64,000 nt of DNA, from NCBI GenBank assembly GCA_016704305.1, contig JADJAL010000008.1:92044-156043 (forward strand), in the 5' to 3' direction. The notes beneath the pieces were generated by a model. That model did not search any database, had not been told where the DNA came from, and saw nothing but the letters and a program-made list of their open reading frames with translations. Each line of letters starts with the position of its first letter. Position 1 is the first letter of the stretch. The DNA comes from Haliea sp. (GTDB lineage: Bacteria > Pseudomonadota > Gammaproteobacteria > Pseudomonadales > Halieaceae). This document shows positions 1-9,742 of this stretch, piece by piece. The position numbers were made by a program, and so were the translations under genes.

Positions 1-326
1 TTGTGCAGGCCCAGCCCGCGCGTCGCCAGGTGTTCACGGATCACCGCCATGTCCAGGTTGCTGCCGTCCTTGCCGCCGTACTCTCGCGGCGAGGCAAACC
101 GGAAGTGGCCGGCGGCGTCCGCGCGGCGTTTGGCCTCCATCAATAATTCCTCCCACTCCGCGTTGGGCAGCCCGCCCTTGTCCCAGTCGGTGCGGGCGTC
201 CTCGCGGCGGTGATCGAAAAAGCGGTTGTTGTCGTCCTGCATCTGCAGCGGCAGGATCTGCGCCTCGATAAACGCATCGAGTTCCTGCAGGTATTTGGCG
301 AGGTGTTCGGGAATATCAAAGTTCAT
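1..326 (-). CDS. Acyl-CoA dehydrogenase, N-terminal part (cut by window edge)
   Basis: The minus-strand frame starts at ATG 324-326 and stays open to the window edge, giving about 108 residues. It begins MNFDIPEHLAKYLQELDAF and continues with a charged helical region and a FASPREYGGKDGSNLDMAV segment. This matches the N-terminal all-alpha domain of acyl-CoA dehydrogenases, FAD flavoproteins that introduce an alpha,beta double bond into acyl-CoA thioesters. The FAD-binding and catalytic-base regions lie outside the window, so the substrate cannot be judged. It lies downstream of, and on the same strand as, the sugar-dehydrogenase-like gene, about 25 bases away. Confidence 0.8.
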   Translation of the reverse strand, partial: MNFDIPEHLAKYLQELDAFIEAQILPLQMQDDNNRFFDHRREDARTDWDKGGLPNAEWEELLMEAKRRADAAGHFRFASPREYGGKDGSNLDMAVIREHLATRGLGLH

Positions 327-351
327 CACGATCTCTCACTCCACTGACGAT

Positions 352-1846
352 TCACTGGGACGCCTCCACGATCCGCAAGATGGCGCCACTGACGTAGTTG
401 AGCACATAGAGTTCGCCCGCGGTATCCTCGGCGAAAGACGAAATCAGCGCGTTCGAGTCCAGCAGTTCCTCCAGCGGCGGCGCGCCATTGGCGAGTCGGA
501 AAATACGCCCGCTACTGAAATCGCCAAACACATAGGACCCAACCAGTCCGTTAATGGCGGTGCCGCGATACACATACCCACCGGTGATCGCCGACCCCAG
601 CGAGCGACCGTACTCCGCCAACAGGGTCCGTGAGCCCAGCGGGCGGGCAATTGGTTGCGGGGATATTGCAGTGGGCGCCCTCGCGAATCCGCCAGCCGTA
701 GTTGCCGCCATTTTCAATGAGATCCACCTCTTCCCACGCGCCCTGCCCGACGTCGCCGGCATACAGTGCGCCGGTGGCACGGTCGAAGCTGAACTTCCAG
801 GGATTGCGCAGGCCCCAGGCGAAGATCTCGGGGCACGCGGCGACACCGGTACCCATGGCGCAGCGTGCATTGCCGGCGAACGGATTGCCCGAGGGAATCG
901 CGTACGGCACCGTACTGACATCAATGCGAATAATGGTGCCCCACAGGCTGGTCGTGTCCTGTGCGCGATTCTCCGGGTCATTGGCGGCGCCGCCATCGCC
1001 AAAGCCGACGTACAGGTAGCCATCCGGGCCGAATGCCAGTTGACCGCCATTATGGTTGTTGTAGGGCTGCGGCAGGGTGAGCACGACGAGCTCACTCGCC
1101 GGTTCAAGCGTCTGGCCGCCATCCGTGCTGGTGAAACGCGAGACGTACGACACGACGGACGAGCCGGAGCGCGTGTAGCTGAGGTAGACGAATCCATTCG
1201 TGGCGAAATCCGGATCGAACGCCATGTTCAACAAACCGCGCTCACCGTCGCTGGCGCCCACCAGGCTGGAGATGTCGATAAACACCGTCGTGGTCGCGGC
1301 AGCGTCGTTGTTGGCCAGCACGCGAATGACGCCGCGCTGCTCAACCACGAACCAGCGACTCGCATCCTCCGGCGCCTGCTGCATCGCCACGGGTTGCGAA
1401 AAACTGAGCGCTGGAAACACGCGCTCCAGTGCGATGGCAGGGGGTGCCGCTGCGGTGGTACTGGTAAAGGTGCCGTTGACGCCACCGACCGTCAACACGG
1501 TGTTGGTAGCGGTGCCCGGAGTTGCCGCGCTGGTGTGGCGCACGCAAACCTGCTGGTCTGGGTTAACTGTGCCGGGTGACGAGACAAACGTCGCGCCACA
1601 GCCGAGGGAATACTCGCCGCCGCTGACAGAAATCGGGCTCGCCGCGTCCATGCCCGTGATCGTCACCGTGTTGGATGTCACCAGTGCGGACAACGCCACG
1701 TCAGTTGCGTCAATAAACGAGAACGCATCGGGCGTGGTATCCGGTTGCGGCGTGAATGTGCCGTCATTGCCACCACCGCCGCAGCTGGCCAGGGTCAAAC
1801 CGCCTGCGATGAATAAAACCGCACGGCTCAGTGTATATGCACGCAT
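352..1846 (-). CDS. PQQ-dependent sugar dehydrogenase-like lipoprotein (GSDH family), frameshifted
   Basis: A predicted periplasmic, lipid-anchored six-bladed beta-propeller of the glucose/sorbosone dehydrogenase family, which oxidises aldoses with PQQ. The start is taken at ATG 1844-1846 because GGAGAG lies just upstream. A signal peptide ends in a lipobox (TLASCGGGG). Family landmarks include VVEQRGVIRVL, SDGERGLLNMAFDPDF, NNHNGGQLAFGPDGYLYVG and GLRNPWKFSFD. Near 620 similarity jumps frame: DPVGGVRS in one frame becomes LAEYGRSLGSAITGGYVYRG in the next, and the natural C-terminus ends at 352. One extra base near 615-625 explains this. The N-terminal 120 residues before the propeller are a separate serine/threonine-rich domain of unknown role. 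Confidence 0.75.
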
Positions 1847-2109
1847 GTTCTCTCCTGTCATTGGACTACTCGACCAAAAGTCCAGCCCACCACGGTGGAA
1901 ACCGCTCGGGCTGACGCTGGAAGCTGAATGCTACTCTGCCCCTGCGGGCTGAGGCTATCCCAAACTGCCACCTGTCACCGCTATTTTGCGTCCGGGTAAT
2001 GGCGGAGAGTGAATAGAGACAGCGGTTTCAACTTTCAACGGCGCGACCTATAATCGGGCGCATCAAAACAACCGGTGGGGTATCGCTTACCGGGTATTCG
2101 GGGGTGTAG

Positions 2110-3135
2110 GTGGTGTCGGCCCAGTGGCTCAGCAACAGCAGTGCGTTCTCCGCGCGCGTCAGCGCCGCGTTCACAGGCGCGCTGAACACGTTGTCCCGGC
2201 CAGAGCACGCGCGTCGCTTACGCCTGATTCTGATTTGTCTGCTGGCCTGTTGGGCGGCCGTGGCATTGACCCGCCTCATCTGGGCGCTGGTGCCGTCAAA
2301 GGAGCCCGCAGCCACGACCGCGCCAGCGGTCATCAACCCGGTCGCCAGCGGCAGTTCGGCGCGCGACGCGGTCTCCGTGGATATCGATAGCATGGTGGCC
2401 TGGCACCTGTTTGGCGAGGCTGGAGCCACGGCCGTGGCAATGCCGCTGCCTGAGGAAGCCGCGCAGGCCAACTCGCGGGTGGGAATCGAGGATGGCGCCG
2501 AGGAAACCCGGTTGCAACTCACGCTGCGCGGAGTTGTGTCATCGACCGAGGACGGGCTTGGCTTTGCGATCATCGAAAACAGCGGCCAGCAGGATGTGTA
2601 CGCAGTGGAAGACAAATTACCGGTGCCGGGCGAGGTGGTGCTGGCCAAGGTGATGCCGCGCCAGGTCGTGCTGGACAATGGCGGCACCTACGAGCTGCTG
2701 GTGCTGTACGAAGAATCCAGCATGGGCGCCTCCGGGGCTGCGGTGCCTGCGGCGACCAACACCCCCGAACCGCCCGAGCAGGTCGACCGGCGCGAGGACC
2801 CCGAGACGACCAATCTCGCCCAGAGTTACCGCGAACGGCTGTACCAGAATCCGCAGTCGCTGGCGGACGTGGTCAGCATCAGTGCCGTGCGTGAAGGGTC
2901 GTCGATGGTCGGTTATCGGGTGAGTCCGGGTAAAGATGCGGAACAATTCAAGCAATTGGGGTTCGAAGCGGGGGATGTGGTGACGGCTATAAACGGCGTG
3001 AGCCTGGATAACCCGACCAATACGATGGTTCTGTACAATAGTTTGCGCACAGCGGCAGATGTGGTTTTCGAGTTGCAACGCGGCGATCAGCAACTGAGCC
3101 TCAGCGTGAACCTGGACGCCGGCGCATCGCAATGA
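2110..3135 (+). CDS. gspC: Type II secretion inner-membrane protein GspC
   Basis: First gene of the type II secretion operon. GspC links the inner-membrane platform to the outer-membrane secretin. The 341-residue product has a short cytoplasmic N-terminus and one membrane helix (about residues 36-56, LILICLLACWAAVAL). A periplasmic homology region follows (MVAWHLFGEAG, then LTLRGVVSSTEDGLGFAII), and the C-terminus carries a PDZ-like domain (GFEAGDVVTAINGVSLDNP). The start is GTG at 2110 or 2113, and no strong ribosome site separates them. It is divergent from the sugar-dehydrogenase gene, so the 1862-2109 interval should hold both promoters. gspD starts 37 bases downstream. Confidence 0.9.
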   Translation: MVSAQWLSNSSAFSARVSAAFTGALNTLSRPEHARRLRLILICLLACWAAVALTRLIWALVPSKEPAATTAPAVINPVASGSSARDAVSVDIDSMVAWHLFGEAGATAVAMPLPEEAAQANSRVGIEDGAEETRLQLTLRGVVSSTEDGLGFAIIENSGQQDVYAVEDKLPVPGEVVLAKVMPRQVVLDNGGTYELLVLYEESSMGASGAAVPAATNTPEPPEQVDRREDPETTNLAQSYRERLYQNPQSLADVVSISAVREGSSMVGYRVSPGKDAEQFKQLGFEAGDVVTAINGVSLDNPTNTMVLYNSLRTAADVVFELQRGDQQLSLSVNLDAGASQ

Positions 3136-3172
3136 CCTTTCAAATGACAAGCCAGATAAGGATAAAACGTTA

Positions 3173-5223
3173 GTGAATGCCACAAATCGGTTTCATCCCT
3201 TGCGTATGGTGGCATTACTGCTTGCGCTGCTCCTTTGCAGCGTGCCGCTCTCGGCGCAGGATTACACGGTCAACCTGAATGACACCGATATCCAGGAATT
3301 GATCAAGTTTGTGGCGGAGGCCACCGGCAAGACCATCGTGGTCGACCCCTCGGTCAAGGGTAAGGTAAAGGTCATTTCCTCCAAGCCGGTGTCCGCCGGG
3401 GAGTTGTACGAACTGTTCCTGTCGATTCTGGACGTGCATGGCTACGCCGCAGTGGGCTCCGGCGATGTCGTTCGGGTGATTCAGAACAAGGATGCCCGTT
3501 CCGCGCCGGCCGGTGTCAGCGATGGCCGCTCCGCAACCACGTCGGAGCAGTATGTCACCCAGGTGCTGCGGCTGGAGAATATCTCGGCCGCCAAGTTGAT
3601 TCCTGTGCTGCGCCCGCTGGTGCCGCAACAGGCGCACATGGCCGCCTACGCGCCCAGCAACGCGATCATCATTTCCGATATCTCCGCGAATATCGACAAA
3701 ATCAGGGACATCATCGAACGCATGGATAAATCCGCCGTGCAACAGACTGATGTGATCAAGCTGCGCTACGCCGTGGCTGAAGACGTGGTGAAAATGCTGA
3801 CAGAGCTCAACAAGACAGCCGCGGCCCAGGAGGCCGGTGAGCAGCAAACGCTGCTGGTGGCTGACACGCGCACCAACAGCGTGCTCATCAGCGGCGATGA
3901 GCTGGAGCGCGCCCGGCTGCGCCAACTGGTCAATTATCTGGATACCCCGCTGGAGCAGAGCGGCAACGTCAAGGTTATCTATCTGGAATACGCCGACGCG
4001 GTTGCCATTGCCGAGGTGCTGACCCGGGTGATGAAGAACATGAGCGAACTGAGTACTGCAGAGGGCGGCGCAGCGGCCAGGGCGCACTGGCAGCAATACC
4101 TCAACCATTGAAGCCGACGAGGGCACCAACTCCCTGATTATTACCGCCGATGCGGACGAGATGGCTGCACTGGAGGCGGTGATACATCGGCTGGATATTC
4201 GCCGCGCGCAGGTGCTGGTAGAGGCGATTATCGTGGAAATGGAAGTGATCGACGGGCAGGACCTCGGCCTGCAGTGGTTGTTCGCGTCGAGCAACGGCAG
4301 CTTCGGCAGCAATATCAATGCGTCGGACGCGCGGGCGCGCAATATCGCGGAAGCTGTGCTGCCAGGCGATGATGATAACGGCGATCCACAGGACGCCAGT
4401 CTTGGCGCCCTGGCGGGCGCTCTGGCGGGCACTCCTGGCCTGTCGCTGGGCTGGGGCCAACTGGACGACAACCTGAACATGGCGGTGATTCTCAGTGCGC
4501 TCAAGGAAACGAAGAACGCCAATATTCTCTCGACGCCGAGCCTGCTGACGCTCGACAACCAGGAGGCCTTTATCACAGTTGGCCAGAACGTGCCCTTCGT
4601 CACGGGCTCCTTCACCAACAGCGGCGGTGGCGACGGCGCGCAAAATCCCTTCCAGACCATTCAGCGGGAGAATGTCGGCATCACCCTGAAAGTGACTCCT
4701 CATATCAATGAGGGCGATTCGGTGGTGCTGGATATCTCGCAGGAAGTGTCCAGCCTGAGCGGCCTGTCCGTGACGCAGACGGCGTCCGATATCATCACCA
4801 ACGAACGCAAAATCGAGACCAAGGTGCTGGCGATTGACGGTCGCGTGGTGGTGCGGTGGCCTGATCAAGGACGACGTGCAGGATGCCCAGCAGAAAGTAC
4901 CGTTTCTGGGGGATATTCCCTACCTGGGCCGCCTGTTCCGCAGCGACGGCGAGAAGGTGACCAAGCAGAATTTGATGGTCTTTATCCGCACCACGATCAT
5001 CCGCGACAATGCGGCGCTGGTCGGCGCCTCGGCGGAGAAATACCGCTACATTCGCGATCAGCAGGCCTTGCACAAGGATAAGGGCCTGACCTATCTGGAC
5101 AGCGCGGATGTGCCCATACTGGATGAGTGGGAAGACGACTTGAAACAGTTGCAAACCATCCAGGCGGACGAGTCGGGTGCCTACGGTCCCGGTGCGCCTG
5201 CGCCGCCGGTGGACGGCCGGTGA
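3173..5223 (+). CDS. gspD: Type II secretion secretin GspD, with two frameshifts
   Basis: Outer-membrane secretin channel of the type II system. A GTG start at 3173 is followed by a signal peptide (LLALLLCSVPLSAQ). The N0/N1 domains contain DIQELIKFVAEATGKTIVVD and two further ring domains follow. The secretin domain includes ILSTPSLLTLDNQEAFITVG, VPFVTGSF, GITLKVTPHINEGD and VPFLGDIPYLGRLF. The reading frame changes twice: near 4065-4090 (resuming at IEADEGTNSLIITADADE) and near 4850-4860 (VVV then GGLIKDDVQ). Each shift is equivalent to one extra or two missing bases. All expected domains are present across the three frames, so the gene is probably intact in the organism. Its TGA (5221-5223) overlaps the GTG start of gspE. 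Confidence 0.88.
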
Positions 5224-6746
5224 CAAACGTTGTGGAACTGGCGCCCGCAGATGCGCCGCAGGCGAGCGCGACGAGCAAGCCCGGCCTGTCGTTTACATTC
5301 GCACAGCAATACCAGGTGCTGCTCGATACCAACGACGACGGCGCTACCGTCGTGGTACATACCGGGCAACCGAAAGTCCAGGTGTTGACGGAATTGCGCC
5401 GCCTGCTTGGCGGCGCTTTTGTACTGCAGGGCGTGCCCGAGAGCGATTTCAAGCGCCGCCTGACGCTGGCCTACCAGCGCAATAACAACGAGGCCGTGCA
5501 GATGGCCGAGGACATTGGCGCCGACGTCGATCTCAGCCGCCTGGCCGATGCCATTCCAGACGCCGGCGACCTGATGGACACCGAGGACGACGCGCCCATC
5601 ATCCGCCTGATCAACGCGATCCTGTCGCAGGCGGTGCGCGAGCAGGCCTCGGACATCCACATCGAGACCTTCGAGGACCGGCTCAGCGTGCGCTACCGTA
5701 TCGACGGCGTGCTGGCGGAAGTGCTGTCACCGAAGCGCATGCTGGCGCCGCTGCTGGTGTCGCGCCTGAAGGTGATGGCCAGGCTGGATATCGCCGAGAA
5801 GCGTGTGCCGCAGGATGGCAGGATTTCCGTGCGCATCGCCGGGCACGCGGTGGATATCCGCATGTCGACCATCCCGTCCGCGCACGGTGAGCGCGTGGTG
5901 TTGCGTCTGCTGGACACGGCGGCGGGGCAGTTGTTGCTCAGCCAGCTGGCGATGAATGAGCAGGTGCTCAGCGCTTTCAAGAAGCACCTGCACAGCCCGC
6001 ACGGCATCATCCTGGTGACCGGCCCGACCGGTTCCGGCAAGACCACCACCCTGTACGCCGGGTTGGCGGAGATCAACGAGGCGTCGCGCAATATCCTCAC
6101 CATCGAGGACCCGGTCGAATACATGCTGCCGGGCATCGGGCAGACCCAGGTCAATCCCAAGGTGGAAATGACGTTTGCGCGCGGCCTGCGCGCGATCCTG
6201 CGGCAGGACCCGGACGTGGTGATGGTCGGCGAGATCCGCGACCTGGAAACCGCCGAAATTGCCGTGCAGGCCTCGCTCACCGGCCACCTGGTGTTGTCGA
6301 CCCTGCACACCAATACCGCCATCGGCGCGATCACCCGCCTGAAGGACATGGGCATTGAGCCGTTCCTGCTGTCCTCCAGCCTGATAGCGGTGATGGCGCA
6401 GCGCCTGGTGCGGCTGCTGTGCAACGATTGCAAGGAAGCGGCAGAGCCCAATCCCGCCGAGCGTGAGTTGTTGCGTTTGACGAAAGAGGACCAGGGAGCG
6501 CGCGTACACCACGCCAAGGGCTGCGAGCGCTGCAAATATACAGGTTATCGCGGCCGTACCGGCATTTACGAAATGGTCGAGATCGACGACGCGATGCGCC
6601 AGATGATCTACGAAAGCGCCAACGAGCAGGACATTGTGAAAGTGGCGCGTGCCAATTACCCGGGCATCGAAAGCGACGGGCGGCGCCGCATCCTGGCGGG
6701 CGAGACCAGTATCGAGGAAGTCATGCGCGTGACTTCCATCGTCTGA
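5220..6746 (+). CDS. gspE: Type II secretion ATPase GspE
   Basis: Cytoplasmic hexameric ATPase that powers pseudopilus assembly. The start is GTG 5220-5222, chosen because it overlaps the gspD stop (GTGA) and gives a normal length of 508 residues. The N1E domain is followed by the ATPase core: Walker A GPTGSGKTTTLYA (about residue 268), Asp box TIEDPVEYMLPGIGQTQVN, Walker B LRQDPDVVMVGEIRD and the His box LSTLHTNTA. A tetracysteine zinc element is intact: CNDC near residue 401 and CERC about 35 residues later. The C-terminus GETSIEEVMRVT is typical for the family. Confidence 0.96.
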   Translation: MTNVVELAPADAPQASATSKPGLSFTFAQQYQVLLDTNDDGATVVVHTGQPKVQVLTELRRLLGGAFVLQGVPESDFKRRLTLAYQRNNNEAVQMAEDIGADVDLSRLADAIPDAGDLMDTEDDAPIIRLINAILSQAVREQASDIHIETFEDRLSVRYRIDGVLAEVLSPKRMLAPLLVSRLKVMARLDIAEKRVPQDGRISVRIAGHAVDIRMSTIPSAHGERVVLRLLDTAAGQLLLSQLAMNEQVLSAFKKHLHSPHGIILVTGPTGSGKTTTLYAGLAEINEASRNILTIEDPVEYMLPGIGQTQVNPKVEMTFARGLRAILRQDPDVVMVGEIRDLETAEIAVQASLTGHLVLSTLHTNTAIGAITRLKDMGIEPFLLSSSLIAVMAQRLVRLLCNDCKEAAEPNPAERELLRLTKEDQGARVHHAKGCERCKYTGYRGRTGIYEMVEIDDAMRQMIYESANEQDIVKVARANYPGIESDGRRRILAGETSIEEVMRVTSIV

Positions 6747-6776
6747 GCGCAGGCTGCAAATGACCAGGGTTGAATT

Positions 6777-7997
6777 GTGACTGCGTATCGCTACCGCGCG
6801 CTGAATCCGCAGGGAAAACTCGTCAAGGGCGTGCTGGAGGGCGATTCCGAGCGGCAGGTCCGTGCGCAATTGCGCGGCCAGGAGCTGCGCCCGGTGGAGG
6901 TTGCCGCAGCCAACAAGCCGGATTCCGACGGGCCGGGTTGGCGCCCCTCCAAAATACTATCGCGTGTCAGCATCGCCGATCTGGCGATGATCACCCGGCA
7001 ACTCGCGACGCTGGTCGAGGCCAACCTTCCGCTGGATGAGGCCCTGCAGGCTGCGGCCCAGCAGAGCCGCAGCCCGCGGATAAAAGGCATGTTATTGCAG
7101 GTGCGCTCACGCGTCGCCGAGGGCCACACGCTGGCCTATGCGATGGGTGAGTTTCCGCGCGTGTTCAATGAAATGTACCGCGCGATGGTCAATGCCGGCG
7201 AGCACGCGGGGTTTCTCGGCCCGGTACTGCAGCAATTGGCGGACTACACGGAGCAGCGCCAGTACACCGGGCAGAAGCTGAAAATGGCGATGATCTACCC
7301 GTTTATCCTGATCGGTGTGGCGATCTCGGTGGTGCTCCTGTTACTGGTCTTCGTGGTGCCGGAGCTGGTGGGTATTTTCGCGCACAGCAAACGGGAACTG
7401 CCCGCGTTAACGCGCGGTCTGATAGCCACCAGCGATTTTTTCCAGCACTACGGGTTGTGGTTGCTGGTGGGTCTGGTGGTGGTGTTTGTGGCGGTGGAGC
7501 GCCTGCTGCGCAACCCCAGGCGCAAAAAGCGCTGGCACCACGTATTGCTGCGTGTGCCGGGGGTGTCGCGGGTCATCATCGCGATGGACACCGCGCGCTT
7601 CGCCTCCACGCTCAGCATCCTGATGGCGAGTGGCGTGCCGCTGCTGCAGTCGCTGCGCATAGCCGGGCAGGTGTTGACCAACCTGGTGCTGCGCGAGGAC
7701 AGCCAGGCGGTGGCGGAGATGGTGCAGGAGGGCAGCAGCCTGAACCGGGCGCTGCGCGAAAGCGGCCGCTTCCCGCCGATGATGGTGCATATGGTGGCCA
7801 GTGGCGAGGCCAGCGGCGAGCTGGAAAACATGCTGGAGCGCTCGGCAACTAACCAGGAGCGCGAGCTGGAGATGACCATGGGCACGCTGATGAGCCTGTT
7901 CGAGCCGCTGATGGTGGTGTTCATGGGAGGCATGGTACTGACCATCGTCCTCGCAATTCTATTACCGATATTCGATCTCAATACAATGGTGAAGTGA
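6777..7997 (+). CDS. gspF: Type II secretion inner-membrane platform protein GspF
   Basis: Polytopic inner-membrane protein that couples GspE to pseudopilin extrusion. The product has 406 residues from GTG 6777 (MTAYRYRALNPQGKLVKG), the family's typical length and N-terminus. Two repeated T2SSF domains are visible. The first starts with DLAMITRQLATLVEANLPLDEAL and the second with DTARFASTLSILMASGVPLLQSL. Hydrophobic segments lie near residues 175-200, 225-245 and 375-400. It starts 30 bases after gspE, and its stop lies three bases before the gspG start. Confidence 0.95.
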   Translation: MTAYRYRALNPQGKLVKGVLEGDSERQVRAQLRGQELRPVEVAAANKPDSDGPGWRPSKILSRVSIADLAMITRQLATLVEANLPLDEALQAAAQQSRSPRIKGMLLQVRSRVAEGHTLAYAMGEFPRVFNEMYRAMVNAGEHAGFLGPVLQQLADYTEQRQYTGQKLKMAMIYPFILIGVAISVVLLLLVFVVPELVGIFAHSKRELPALTRGLIATSDFFQHYGLWLLVGLVVVFVAVERLLRNPRRKKRWHHVLLRVPGVSRVIIAMDTARFASTLSILMASGVPLLQSLRIAGQVLTNLVLREDSQAVAEMVQEGSSLNRALRESGRFPPMMVHMVASGEASGELENMLERSATNQERELEMTMGTLMSLFEPLMVVFMGGMVLTIVLAILLPIFDLNTMVK

Positions 7998-8000
7998 ACG

Positions 8001-8435
8001 ATGAAACAGCGAAACAATGCGGGATTCTCCCTGGTGGAAATCCTGGTCGTACTGGTAATCATGGGGTTGCTGATCAGCGTGGTGGCGCCCACCGTGCTCA
8101 ATCGCGCCGACGAGGCGCGGGTGCAGAAGGCCCAGGCGGATTTCAAGGCCATCGAAACGGCGCTGAAAATCTACCGGCTGGACAACTACGTCTACCCGAC
8201 GACGGAACAGGGTCTTGAGGCGTTAGTGGAAGCCAGCACGATGAGCCCCGAGCCGCGCAACTTCAAGCAGGGCGGCTATCTCTCGGAACTGCCGATCGAT
8301 CCGTGGGGCCGGCCCTACCTCTACCTGAGTCCCGGCGAACACGGGGAAATCGATATCTACTCGCTCGGTGCCGACGGCCTCTCCGGGGGCGAGGACCAGT
8401 CCGCCGATATCGGCAACTGGAAAGCTGAGGACTGA
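8001..8435 (+). CDS. gspG: Major pseudopilin GspG
   Basis: Main subunit of the type II secretion pseudopilus. The product has 144 residues. A short basic leader ends in a prepilin peptidase site (MKQRNNAG, then FSLVEILVVLVIMGLL) with Glu at +5. The C-terminal globular domain has the family pattern YPTTEQGLEALV, GGYLSELPIDPWGRPYLYL and SLGADGLSGGEDQSADIGNW, the last carrying the calcium-binding acidic residues. It is followed directly by the palindromic element that separates it from gspH. The prepilin peptidase GspO is not in this window. Confidence 0.96.
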   Translation: MKQRNNAGFSLVEILVVLVIMGLLISVVAPTVLNRADEARVQKAQADFKAIETALKIYRLDNYVYPTTEQGLEALVEASTMSPEPRNFKQGGYLSELPIDPWGRPYLYLSPGEHGEIDIYSLGADGLSGGEDQSADIGNWKAED

Positions 8436-8466
8436 GACGAATGCCGCTTTGTTTAGCTCGATGTCC

Positions 8467-8568
8467 GGCGTTTGAGTCGCTATGGCCCATCGGGACACGC
8501 CGTGAACCCTGGGGGGGCGGCCCTGGGCCGCCCCCGGGTCCCGCGCGGGCCATAGCGACTCAAACGCC
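8467..8568. repeat. Palindromic element between gspG and gspH
   Basis: Perfect 22-base inverted repeats at 8467-8488 and 8547-8568 enclose 58 bases. Inside are a second short inverted pair (cgggac 8491-8496, gtcccg 8538-8543) and a very GC-rich hairpin whose 11-base arms (8513-8523 and 8525-8535) are separated by one base. Folded, it forms one long nested stem. There is no run of T, so it is not a classical terminator. It looks like a REP/MITE-like mobile palindromic unit placed at the 5' end of gspH. No second copy was recognised by eye in the window. Confidence 0.8.
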
Positions 8569-8590
8569 TCCGCCAGCTTTGGGCTTAAGA

Positions 8591-9195
8591 ATGTCATTCG
8601 GGACCGAGCCTTAGCGTCCCCGCGCCAGCGCGGTTTCAGCCTGCTGGAGCTGCTGGTGGCGCTGATGGTGGTCGCACTGGTCTCCTCGCTTGTGAATCTC
8701 TCCGTCAGCTCCGGCGGCGAGGACATCGCCCTGCAATCGCAGGTGTTCAATCTTGCCGACGTGGCCAGCTATGCATTGGACGACGCGCAGATGACCGGCG
8801 TGGATTACGGGCTGCTGTTGCAGGAGGAGGAGCAAAGAGGCGGTGAGACGGTCTACAGCTACAGCTGGTTGCAGCGCCAGGTCGACGGTTGGGCCGAGCC
8901 TGACACGAGCGGGGACATGTTTGCACCACAGCAGTTGCCGCCGGGCGTCGCGCTGGAGCTGGAACTGGAAGAGGCGCCGGTGGTGGAGCTGTCGCTGGAC
9001 GAAACCGACTACGAAGAAGACGATGAGGAGCGCATCCTGCCGCAGGTGGTGTTTTACTCAAGCGGTGAGACCACGGTCGGTGCGATCAATGTGCGCAAGG
9101 TGGACGACGGCGAGCTGCTCTGGCGAATCGAGTGGGACCTGTTAGGCCGTTTCAAGCCATTGCGCCGCGGACTTGCGGACGAGGAAGAGTTCTGA
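8591..9195 (+). CDS. gspH: Minor pseudopilin GspH, start disrupted
   Basis: Minor pseudopilin placed near the pilus tip. The prepilin signature RGFSLLELLVALMVVALV begins at about 8629 with Glu at +5, followed by an acidic globular domain ending GLADEEEF at 9195. The conserved frame has no ATG, GTG or TTG between its upstream stop (8503) and the cleavage motif. ATG 8591 and ATG 8441 lie in a different frame that hits TAG at 8612. Either a base is missing near 8594-8620, or the palindromic element just upstream has remodelled the N-terminus. The C-terminal body looks intact. Confidence 0.82.
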
Positions 9196-9197
9196 CC

Positions 9198-9701
9198 ATG
9201 CGTGCGCGCGGCTTCACGCTGGTGGAAGTGATGGTGGCGCTGGCCATCGTCGCCATCACGCTGCCGGCACTGTTGGTCGCCCTGTACCAGCAGGTGGATG
9301 ACGCCGCCTACCTGCGCGACAAGACGCAGGCGGAAATGGTGGCGCTGAACAAGCTGGCGGAAATGCGTCTGGTGGTCGCCTCGACGCGCAATGTCCAGGC
9401 GGGGAAAGACAACGGTGACATCGAATTCGCCGATCGCGAATGGTTTTGGTGGGCTGACACCACGGCAACAGAATCCGGCAAGGTCTTTCGCGTGGAGATC
9501 CGCGTGGCGCTGGACGAAAAGCGGCGTGAGCAGCCGCTGTTCATGCTAACGGCCTTTATGTTTGGTGATCTGACAATTGATCCTGCAGGTTTGCCGGATG
9601 GGAGTAGTAGCGGATCAGCGGCGTCAGAGAGTATCGGACTCGCCTGGGATCCGCGGGTGGCAGGTCCAGCCGCAGCAGCCAGTTCCTGGTGCGGACGGTA
9701 A
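9198..9701 (+). CDS. gspI: Minor pseudopilin GspI
   Basis: Minor pseudopilin with a short leader (MRARG, then FTLVEVMVALAIVAITLPALL, Glu at +5), which with GspJ and GspK forms the pseudopilus tip. ATG 9198 lies two bases after the gspH stop. The body contains ALNKLAEMRLV and ends in LTAFMFGDL near 9575, about where family members normally end. The remaining 40 residues are low-complexity (GSSSGSAASES, AAAASSW) and unlike GspI. The true stop may therefore have been lost through an indel near 9570, where TGA is present in the neighbouring frame. Confidence 0.88.
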   Translation: MRARGFTLVEVMVALAIVAITLPALLVALYQQVDDAAYLRDKTQAEMVALNKLAEMRLVVASTRNVQAGKDNGDIEFADREWFWWADTTATESGKVFRVEIRVALDEKRREQPLFMLTAFMFGDLTIDPAGLPDGSSSGSAASESIGLAWDPRVAGPAAAASSWCGR

Positions 9702-9742
9702 TCGCGCTATCCCGAGGTCTGCCTGTGGAAACGTTGCCCTGA

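Noticed and set aside
3215..4660. A 481-residue open frame on the minus strand opposite gspD
   Set aside because: High GC lowers stop frequency. The frame has no motifs, ribosome site or membrane/signal pattern, and lies wholly under the well-supported secretin gene. Similar long antisense frames at 5727-6869, 14778-16232, 48358-49770, 50189-51667 and 61922-63142 were rejected for the same reason.
4060..4860. Programmed ribosomal frameshifting in gspD
   Set aside because: No slippery heptamer with a downstream structure is apparent at either break. Similar breaks occur in many unrelated genes in the window, so a general sequence-quality cause is simpler.
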